Notes under the pieces: generated by a model
Databases searched by the model: none
The model's input: only the letters and a program-made list of their open reading frames with translations
Told to the model about the DNA's origin: nothing
Shown here: positions 32,857 to 38,647 of the stretch, piece after piece
Position numbering within the stretch: position 1 is the stretch's first letter
Layout: each line of letters begins with the position of its first letter
Origin: Bacteroidota bacterium
GTDB lineage: Bacteria > Bacteroidota > Bacteroidia > Sphingobacteriales > Sphingobacteriaceae
Reading direction: 5' to 3'
NCBI GenBank assembly: GCA_018267005.1
Contig: JAFDZK010000005.1
Coordinates: 1-38,647, forward strand
Length of the DNA stretch: 38,647 nt
Translations under genes and position numbers: made by a program

Positions 32857-33009
32857 ATGAAGAAGCTCAAACAATCATTTGCCGAAGTAATATCCGGTCA
32901 GCCGAACAAAGAACATTACATCAAAGTAGCAATTTCAATCTTAATTATTTCAACTATCCTCGGAAGCGGCCTGCTGCTGGCTTTCCAATATTTCAATATC
33001 ACCAAATAA
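32857..33009 (+). CDS. Small single-span membrane protein (50 residues)
   Basis: ATG 32857 to TAA 33007-33009 encodes 50 residues. It begins with a Lys-rich cytoplasmic-type segment (MKKLKQSFAEVISGQ), then has one hydrophobic helix at about 24-45 (AISILIISTILGSGLLLAFQYF) and a short tail. The composition, with positive inside charges and a clean TM segment, is what a real small membrane protein looks like, in a 387-bp gap otherwise empty of genes. I do not recognise the family. It is convergent with the barrel gene, 13 bp away. Confidence 0.55.
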   Translation: MKKLKQSFAEVISGQPNKEHYIKVAISILIISTILGSGLLLAFQYFNITK

Positions 33010-33022
33010 ATCGCGGCATCAA

Positions 33023-33889
33023 TTATCGCGTGTCAATACGATAGATCAGCGACAATGATGCGCTGGTGCCCTCGCCCGTGTTTCGTCCGGCTATAAACTG
33101 GCTGCCGGTCAGGAATACGGTAAAATCCCTGCTGAAACTGTGCCCGTAGCTCAGCGAAACCTGCTTGAACGAAAAATTTGTGCTGGTGTAAAAGTTGGCT
33201 ACCTGGTAAGGCGTAAGCGTTTTATACTTACTGGTAGTATAAAATCCGCCCAGGCTTAGCGACACCTGGTCCTTCAAACTTTTATTGAGCGTCATGCCCA
33301 CCGTACCCGAATACCTGCCCTGCAGCGGCCCTATCGAGCCGAAATACTGGCGTATGCCATCGTCCAGGTTAAAATAGCAGTTATTGCCAAACATCATAAA
33401 GCTGCCTGCGAATGATGCTTTAAATTCGGCGCCGGTTTGACCGTAGCCCAAAGCCAGGTTTTTATATAAGGGCGTTATGACGGTGCCCTGTACCGAAAAA
33501 TAATACTGGTAGCTGATGTTTGCCAGGTAATATTTCAAGCCGGTTTCCAGGTCAGTAAAACCTTGTATGGCACCGGGATGATAGGTATCGTCCTGGTAAT
33601 TATTGATGCTGTAGGGCAGCGTTCCGATAAATGACAGCCGCCTGCTGATACCGTATTCCATGTACCATGCGGCAGTAATGGAATTAAATTTACCGTGGTT
33701 GGGGAAAGGCATCAGGTGACTGTTGGCGTTCCACTCGCGATTGGCCCAGAAATAGCTTGCCGACGGCGATAGCAGGAACCTGCCGGGACGCAGCGGGAAA
33801 CCGCCGGCGAACACTCGGGCCTGCAACATCGTCAGCAGCAATAGTAAAACGAATTTGTATCCGGAGGGTCTGTTCAGCGTCATGTTCAT
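33023..33889 (-). CDS. Outer-membrane beta-barrel protein, function unknown
   Basis: 288 residues. A signal peptide (about 1-30) is followed by RPGRFLLSPSASYFW and alternating strand segments ending in SLIYRIDTR. WYMEYGISRRLSFIGTLPYS and DLETGLKYYL resemble transporter-like or phenol-pathway-type outer-membrane barrels. It starts 3 bp after the stop of the acetylesterase gene, so it is the third gene of a tight operon with acyltransferase and esterase. An alternative start two codons downstream exists. Confidence 0.7.
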   Translation of the reverse strand: MNMTLNRPSGYKFVLLLLLTMLQARVFAGGFPLRPGRFLLSPSASYFWANREWNANSHLMPFPNHGKFNSITAAWYMEYGISRRLSFIGTLPYSINNYQDDTYHPGAIQGFTDLETGLKYYLANISYQYYFSVQGTVITPLYKNLALGYGQTGAEFKASFAGSFMMFGNNCYFNLDDGIRQYFGSIGPLQGRYSGTVGMTLNKSLKDQVSLSLGGFYTTSKYKTLTPYQVANFYTSTNFSFKQVSLSYGHSFSRDFTVFLTGSQFIAGRNTGEGTSASLSLIYRIDTR

Positions 33890-33892
33890 GTT

Positions 33893-35224
33893 TTAAAATA
33901 ATCCGAAGGTATCCCTCATCCATCTGCCCTCATAATTTTTATATCGCACCGCTACTTCGTGCCCCAGGTCCTTAAAAATAATGATATGCTTCTTTGCCGT
34001 AATATTGTTGTACGCCGCATACTCGTTTGCGGGCGGAGCAAGCGGATCAAGCACCCCGATACCCATCAGCGTGGGGCATTCGATATCCGTCGCGAAATTT
34101 TTTACGTCGAAATAATCGAGGTTGTCCAGCGCTTTTTGTAATGTCAGGCCGGGCACCGTCCGGACGTATTTCTTCATGTCCTCTATGGGCCACTCCACCT
34201 CGCCTACCAGGTTATGCACATCGCACAGGATGGGATTTTGAGCCGAGCACAGCGTTACCCGCTTATCCAGCGCAGCCGTCGCGATAGCAAGGAAACCACC
34301 CATGCTGCCGCCCGATACCAGGATGTTGTCGTGCCGCAGTTCGGGACGCGAAAAAATAAAGTCGACCGCGCGCACACAATCCATAATTACGCCGCGCATG
34401 ACGTATTTATTCTTATCGTCCAGGTTATAGAATAAAAACTCATCCCTGGGCCGTTGGATCACATCGGTGCTGTTACCCTGCCCGCGAACATTAAGCGTGA
34501 TAATAGCCAGGTCGACGTCCGAACCGAACATAGGCGGCAGTCCCACCTGGTAGCCCGGCAAGCCGAGCAGCACGGCGAATTTCTTGTGCGTATTGTTCGT
34601 CTTGGGAATGGTAAGCCAGCCGCGTATGGTCATATTGTCGAGCGACTTCATTTCGAACCCGAATACCCGGCGGTTGTCCCTGGTCGAATCGGGGTATTCC
34701 TTCACCTTAAAATCGGGCTTAACTTTTGCCAGGTCATCTTTTGCTTTTTGCCAAAACTGGTCGAAATCGGCCGGCTTCGGATATTGCGAGCGGATCTCTT
34801 CGGGCCGGATGCCGAATGCGCGGCGGGTAGTATCGTCATAGTCGGATACATTGATCATAAAGTTGATCTTGTAAAAGCCGGCCTTCAGACCGGGTATGTC
34901 AAAATCATAACTTTCGTTGGTGTTCCGGTCGATCTTTACCTTGATGACCTTATCCTGCAGTTTAACGCCCTTTTCGGTCATCAGTAGGTAGCTGACGGTG
35001 CCCACCTGGTCGGTATCGAGCGTATTCTTTACCGAAAAAGTGAATGAAGCCGTTCCCTTGAAAATGGCGTTGCCGTCGTGTATCACCAGGTCGGTTGTTA
35101 CCTCGCCGCCGGCTTTAAAGCTTTTACCGTTATTGGCCGCGGCTGCTTTCCGGGGAAAAACCAGGCCCGACAACAACGTCATCACTAAAAAAACCTTCAT
35201 ACTGAATGTAAACTTACCCGACAT
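33893..35224 (-). CDS. Secreted acetylesterase, CE7 (acetyl xylan esterase-like)
   Basis: 443 residues. A signal peptide (start 35224, or 35200 for a shorter form) is followed by an extra N-terminal beta-sandwich region (about 30-145) and then the CE7 alpha/beta-hydrolase. RGQGNSTD, the nucleophile elbow GGSMGG with Ser307, Asp393 in VLDPLAPP and His422 in GHEV give the catalytic triad of acetyl xylan/cephalosporin-C deacetylases. It removes acetyl groups from sugars in the periplasm. It overlaps the upstream membrane acyltransferase by 11 bp if the longer start is used, suggesting translational coupling. Confidence 0.88.
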   Translation of the reverse strand: MSGKFTFSMKVFLVMTLLSGLVFPRKAAAANNGKSFKAGGEVTTDLVIHDGNAIFKGTASFTFSVKNTLDTDQVGTVSYLLMTEKGVKLQDKVIKVKIDRNTNESYDFDIPGLKAGFYKINFMINVSDYDDTTRRAFGIRPEEIRSQYPKPADFDQFWQKAKDDLAKVKPDFKVKEYPDSTRDNRRVFGFEMKSLDNMTIRGWLTIPKTNNTHKKFAVLLGLPGYQVGLPPMFGSDVDLAIITLNVRGQGNSTDVIQRPRDEFLFYNLDDKNKYVMRGVIMDCVRAVDFIFSRPELRHDNILVSGGSMGGFLAIATAALDKRVTLCSAQNPILCDVHNLVGEVEWPIEDMKKYVRTVPGLTLQKALDNLDYFDVKNFATDIECPTLMGIGVLDPLAPPANEYAAYNNITAKKHIIIFKDLGHEVAVRYKNYEGRWMRDTFGLF

Positions 35225-36434
35225 GGCTCATTTGTTTTGGCTTCGCCCTGATCAAAAAATTAGATTTACGTATATAGTGGTTTAAAGGTTCCTCGATACA
35301 CTTGAATAAAAGTATAGATAAACCATTTAATAAAATAAAAGCATAGATAATATTTAACCAGTCGTATTCAAAGGGCGAGTGCCAGTCGACGCCCCATTTA
35401 TCGTACAAGTCAAATACCCGGTCGTTAAGCCAGTTGATGCCCCTGCTAATAAAGATGTACATGTAACCCAGGTGTATGAGATAAAAAATATACGAGCTTT
35501 TACCCAGCAGCTCCACAAATGGATTGGCCAGCACGCTCTTCATCCTGGTAGTTTCGGTTATGAGCCCGTAAAAGAACGAGGCTATAGCGATGGGCAATAA
35601 ATAATTGTTGGTAATGATACCGAAAGGGTTTTGCAGACCGACGAACCACCCGGCCGGGATCGGCAGCCGTGACAGTATCCACACGCAGAAAAATATGCCA
35701 AAGAAACCGATATACGTAAATTTCAGCTTGTTTTTTCGTTCCACACCATTCTTACGGACCATCAGCGCGAGCTTGATGCCGACAAAAAATTCGAAACAGC
35801 GTCCGAGAAAAGTGTACAGCATCATGAAGGTGAAATTGCCAAAGAAGCCGTCCCAGTCGACATTCCTGAAGATCAGCACCAGCAAAAAGCCCAAACCGGT
35901 AATGGCGACGATCTGCAGGAAAAACTTCCTGTACTTGCTGATGACGAGGAATATGACGGGCGCTGAAAAATAAAAACACTCCTCGACTGTAAGCGACCAG
36001 CCCTGGGCGATGCCTGTAAATTTCAACTGATGAAAGAAACCACGCACGAAAGTAATGTTCATAAAAAACAAGCCCACGGCGCTCGGGAAGCCGTTTGTTA
36101 TTGCCGGGTCGCGACTAAAATAGTAGTAAATGAATACGCCTGTGGTAAGCAGGAAGTACATGGGGTAAATTCGCGCCACGCGGTTTTTCAGGTATTGCAG
36201 GAACCACTCCTTCGTTAAATGGAAGTTGCCGTAATACCTGAAAGCGATCAAAAAGCCCGACAGTACAAAAAAGATGGTTACGCCGATATGAAATTCCAGG
36301 AAAAAGCGCTTCAAAAAATGCGGAAAGTTAGCGTCGAACGTATCCAGGTAGTGCGAAATGAAGACGAGGTAGGCGGCCATAGCGCGCACCCCTGTCAACG
36401 CCGGAATGTAATTCTGCTGCTCTCGCTGTGACAA
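35214..36434 (-). CDS. Membrane acyltransferase 3 family protein
   Basis: 406 residues with about ten TM helices. PALTGVRAMAAYLVFISHYLDTF and FHIGVTIFFVLSGFLIAFRY are the classical acyltransferase-3 motifs with the conserved His of TM1. Such enzymes O-acylate extracellular polysaccharides or lipids from cytoplasmic acyl-CoA. Being followed directly by a deacetylase and a barrel suggests that one glycan is acetylated and edited by this operon, but the substrate is unknown. The divergent neighbour is 158 bp away. Confidence 0.92.
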   Translation of the reverse strand: MSQREQQNYIPALTGVRAMAAYLVFISHYLDTFDANFPHFLKRFFLEFHIGVTIFFVLSGFLIAFRYYGNFHLTKEWFLQYLKNRVARIYPMYFLLTTGVFIYYYFSRDPAITNGFPSAVGLFFMNITFVRGFFHQLKFTGIAQGWSLTVEECFYFSAPVIFLVISKYRKFFLQIVAITGLGFLLVLIFRNVDWDGFFGNFTFMMLYTFLGRCFEFFVGIKLALMVRKNGVERKNKLKFTYIGFFGIFFCVWILSRLPIPAGWFVGLQNPFGIITNNYLLPIAIASFFYGLITETTRMKSVLANPFVELLGKSSYIFYLIHLGYMYIFISRGINWLNDRVFDLYDKWGVDWHSPFEYDWLNIIYAFILLNGLSILLFKCIEEPLNHYIRKSNFLIRAKPKQMSHVG

Positions 36435-36548
36435 AATCTATTTTATTTATCGCTTTTTACGCCGTTTAGCGGAATGGGGTTTTTACCCATTATTAATTAA
36501 ACAATAATAAAAAAAATTATCTCAAAGGGAATTACATTAACAGGCATT

Positions 36549-36581
36549 ATTGAAAATGGCGGTGCAGTTTTTGTAATTTTG
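36549..36581 (+). promoter_or_regulatory. Predicted Bacteroidota promoter with very short leader
   Basis: ATTG (36549-36552), a 21-nt spacer and a perfect TAATTTTG box (36574-36581) match TTTG-N19-21-TAnnTTTG. The start codon at 36593 lies only 11 nt beyond the box, so the mRNA leader should be a few nucleotides long. Confidence 0.6.
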
Positions 36582-36592
36582 TTAATATACCT

Positions 36593-36943
36593 ATGGGAAA
36601 AAGAATACTAAGTTTTGTTCTCAGCACCATCCTCGCCGCGGCGATCATTGCGGGTATCGTCATGATCACCAAAAGTGACACACCGCACCATGACGAGATC
36701 GACGGGATCATCAGCAAGCTTGATTATGTGATGAACAAGCGCGACCGCTCAAAAGATTATGCGGTGATCAGCACTAATGAAGGAGAATATAAGCTGATCC
36801 TTGTCCCCGTAGCCGGCCAGGCGCAGTTTTACCAGGTTGCCAAAGCAGGCGACCGGATCTATTCGCGCGCCGATGCGGATACGCTGTACCTTTATCACCA
36901 GGATGCGAAGCTTAGATACCTGGCTAAACCGGCTGAGCTTTGA
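36593..36943 (+). CDS. Small membrane-anchored or secreted protein, unknown
   Basis: 116 residues. One hydrophobic helix (about 5-25) acts as signal anchor. The rest is a short soluble domain with YVMNKRDRSKDYAVISTNEGEYKLILVP and DRIYSRADADTLYLYH, compatible with a small beta domain. I do not recognise the family. It has a good promoter of its own and no same-strand partner. Confidence 0.6.
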   Translation: MGKRILSFVLSTILAAAIIAGIVMITKSDTPHHDEIDGIISKLDYVMNKRDRSKDYAVISTNEGEYKLILVPVAGQAQFYQVAKAGDRIYSRADADTLYLYHQDAKLRYLAKPAEL

Positions 36944-37104
36944 TGGAACAAGTAAGCCATCTCAGGACCCCACGACCGTCGTTACGTGAAACCACAGGGC
37001 TGAACCACGGGCACGACGAAGCATTTTTGGTCAAGATAAACAACATCATCGATTTGCATGTGCAGGGATGGCCACGCTATCGCTCGCCATGACGATCAGC
37101 TGGT

Positions 37105-37127
37105 GGTTCGGCTCATAGCGCCGAACC
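37105..37127. terminator. Hairpin spanning the stop of the radical SAM gene
   Basis: GGTTCGG (37105-37111) and CCGAACC (37121-37127) form a perfect 7-bp stem with a 9-nt loop that contains the stop codon (37113-37115). No T-run follows on the minus strand. It may stabilise the 3' end of the mRNA. The rest of the spacer 36944-37112 holds nothing I recognise. Confidence 0.3.
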
Positions 37128-38054
37128 CTGCACAATGCCCCTATCGGCAATCGTCTTATCGATATAATGCTGTATCTCGGATTTTTTGAGGCCCCAGTTG
37201 GGCGCAATAAGCAGTTCCATGTCCGAAAGCCCGAATAAACGCTGGACCACAACGTCCGGGCGGACGAGCGGCAATAGCTCGCAAAGAAAATCGGTGTACT
37301 CGGACAAGGAGAATAATTTAAACGGCTGACGCTTGTATTTTACACCCATCACCGAACCTTCCACGATATGCAGGTGATGGAACTTAACAAATTTGATCTG
37401 CCGGAAACGGTTGATCTCGCCGGCATACTTCAGCATCATTTCCTTAGTTTCCCAGGGGAAGCCGAAAATGGTATGTACACAAATATCCAGCGGGCTGTTT
37501 TGCACCAGGTTCAGCGCATTTACCAGATCTTCGTGCGTGCAGCCGCGGTTGATCTGCGCCAGTGTATCGTTATAGATCGACTCCATACCCATTTCCAGGT
37601 CGACGTCGAAACGGTCCGTATAACTTTCCAGCAGGGCTATCTTTTCGGCATCGATGCAATCGGGGCGAGTGCCTACCGACAGCCCGACGATATTTTCGGT
37701 ATTGATGCTCAACGCTTCGTCGTACAGCATTTTCAGGTAATGCGCCGGGGCATAAGTGTTGGTGTTCGGCTGGAAATAGATGATGAACTTATCGGCTTTG
37801 TTACCCTTTACGGCACGCTCCATGCCCTTGATCACCTGCTCGCGCAGGGTAGGCGTTTTGCGTGACACCTCGGGCGTAAAGGAATCGACATTACAGTAGG
37901 TGCAGCCGCCATAGCCTTTTGAGCCATCGCGGTTGGGACAGGTAAAGCCGCCGTCAACGATCACTTTGAACACGCGCTCGCCCTTATATTTTTCGCGCAG
38001 CCATGCCCCGTAATTGTTGTAGCCTTTGATACCTTGTTGTAAGAGGGATTCCAC
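37113..38054 (-). CDS. TIGR01212 family radical SAM protein (YhcC-like)
   Basis: 313 residues from a GTG start (38054); no in-frame ATG lies upstream before a stop. The N-terminal GYNNYGAWLREKYKGERVFKVIVDGGFTCPNRDGSKGYGGCTYC holds cluster ligands C39-x11-C51-x2-C54, the unusual spacing typical of TIGR01212. VGTRPDCID and LEMGMESIYNDTL are further family motifs. The enzyme cleaves S-adenosylmethionine to a radical; its substrate is not settled, with tRNA modification discussed for homologues. A 22-bp tandem repeat lies 13 bp before the start. Confidence 0.9.
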   Translation of the reverse strand: MESLLQQGIKGYNNYGAWLREKYKGERVFKVIVDGGFTCPNRDGSKGYGGCTYCNVDSFTPEVSRKTPTLREQVIKGMERAVKGNKADKFIIYFQPNTNTYAPAHYLKMLYDEALSINTENIVGLSVGTRPDCIDAEKIALLESYTDRFDVDLEMGMESIYNDTLAQINRGCTHEDLVNALNLVQNSPLDICVHTIFGFPWETKEMMLKYAGEINRFRQIKFVKFHHLHIVEGSVMGVKYKRQPFKLFSLSEYTDFLCELLPLVRPDVVVQRLFGLSDMELLIAPNWGLKKSEIQHYIDKTIADRGIVQGSAL

Positions 38055-38066
38055 CGGGATTATTAT

Positions 38067-38125
38067 TTTGATTACACCGATTACTATATTTGATTACACC
38101 GATTACTGTGTTTGATTTACACCGA
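38067..38125. repeat. 22-bp tandem repeat, two full and one degenerate unit
   Basis: TTTGATTACACCGATTACTA and a near-identical copy start at 38067 and 38089. A third, with one inserted T and a diverged end, starts at 38111. The ACACCGATT core recurs three times with 22-23 bp spacing and once more loosely (TACCGATT) near 38150. It lies between the radical SAM start and ctaA. The repeats carry TTTG, so they could act on either promoter or be a simple repeat-length polymorphism. Confidence 0.6.
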
Positions 38126-38273
38126 TTGATTTCGGATTATGACGATTGTACCGATTGGGCAAAGATACAATTTTGAAACGGACGCGATTGGCGGCAGCCC
38201 TATTAAAAGTGATCTTCGTCATTTCGGCCGGCCGCGCGATTACCGAACTTTGCCGCTTTTATAAAGCAACCGC

Positions 38274-38647
38274 ATGCGGGCCACCTCATTTGAATATTAT
38301 ACAGGCGCCACAAAAACTAAAAACAATAAAGCAATTATCTATTGGCTAAGCCTCGGCGCCTGCATGCTGATAGTGCAGGTACTGCTCGGCGGCATTACCC
38401 GGCTAACCGGTTCAGGTTTATCGATCACGGAATGGAAACCGCTAATGGGCGCTTTGCCGCCGCTGAACAAAGCCGAATGGCTGCAAAGTTTTGAAAAGTA
38501 CCGGCAAATAGCACAGTTCAAAAAAGTCAACAGCAGTTTTACACTCGCCGACTACCAGGCAATTTTCTTCTGGGAATGGCTGCACCGCGAATGGGCCCGC
38601 CTTATGGGACTGGTATTCCTGGTGCCGTTCATCGTCTTTGTGATTCA
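38274..38647 (+). CDS. ctaA: Heme A synthase (CtaA/COX15 family), cut by window edge
   Basis: The first 124 residues are visible. IIYWLSLGACMLIVQVLLGGITRLTGSGLSITEWKPLMGALPPLN is the hallmark first TM helix and loop of COX15-type heme A synthase, and FFWEWLHREWARLMG carries the conserved His of TM2. The enzyme oxidises the C8 methyl of heme O to give heme A for cytochrome c oxidase in the inner membrane, which implies aerobic respiration with an aa3-type oxidase. The C-terminus lies beyond the window. Confidence 0.92.
   Translation, partial: MRATSFEYYTGATKTKNNKAIIYWLSLGACMLIVQVLLGGITRLTGSGLSITEWKPLMGALPPLNKAEWLQSFEKYRQIAQFKKVNSSFTLADYQAIFFWEWLHREWARLMGLVFLVPFIVFVI

Noticed and set aside
38067-38125. 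CRISPR-like repeat
   Set aside because: Units are contiguous without spacers, only two to three copies, and no cas genes are nearby.

Overview
The window looks like chromosomal DNA of a Bacteroidota bacterium, most likely a Sphingobacteriaceae member close to Mucilaginibacter or Pedobacter. The support is the overall protein flavour, the near absence of Shine-Dalgarno sequences, promoters of the Bacteroidota type (TTG about 20 nt before TAnnTTTG), and families common there (LolA-like proteins, alginate-export-type barrels, PepSY-like and DUF4136 proteins, a YkuK-type RNase H fold, TIGR01212 radical SAM). No rRNA, tRNA, phage, transposase or CRISPR was seen.

Region 1 (1-15.2 kb) is a stress, redox and envelope block. 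It holds an AI-2E-type permease (cut by the left edge) coupled to a Ca2+-type P-ATPase. Divergent from these is a five-gene operon: LolA-like protein, two FtsX/MacB permeases, one ATPase and an outer-membrane barrel. DUF302, a lipoprotein di-heme cytochrome c peroxidase, a GT35 phosphorylase homologue without the PLP lysine, a DUF4136 lipoprotein, a PepSY-like protein, a double universal stress protein and a DUF2231-like membrane protein follow. Six promoters here share one layout. A Crp/Fnr-type palindrome (TGA-N6-TCA, often ATGAY-N4-RTCAT) is followed exactly 23 nt later by a -7 box of form nAnnTTT(G/A). A second perfect or degenerate copy lies exactly 22 bp further upstream. This suggests an undescribed local regulon, perhaps for low oxygen or energy limitation.

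Region 2 (15.2-28.7 kb) is a nitrate/nitrite assimilation island. cobA (siroheme precursor) and a DUF7009-like gene diverge from nirB-nirD. An FNR-like regulator with cluster-type cysteines is convergent with nirD and divergent from an operon of an alginate-export-type barrel, a NarK nitrate transporter, a 1172-residue fusion of molybdopterin nitrate reductase with its own FAD/NAD(P)H reductase and BFD domain, and a sulfite-reductase-like protein fused to rubredoxin. An FNR-like site precedes nirB. The barrel operon has a good Bacteroidota promoter and a leader hairpin.

Region 3 (28.7-38.6 kb) is more ordinary: YkuK-like protein, GNAT acetyltransferase, SRPBCC protein, a 19-unit TPR protein, a 50-residue membrane protein, a tight acyltransferase-acetylesterase-barrel operon, a small anchored protein, a TIGR01212 radical SAM enzyme, a 22-bp tandem repeat and the start of heme A synthase (ctaA/COX15), cut by the right edge.
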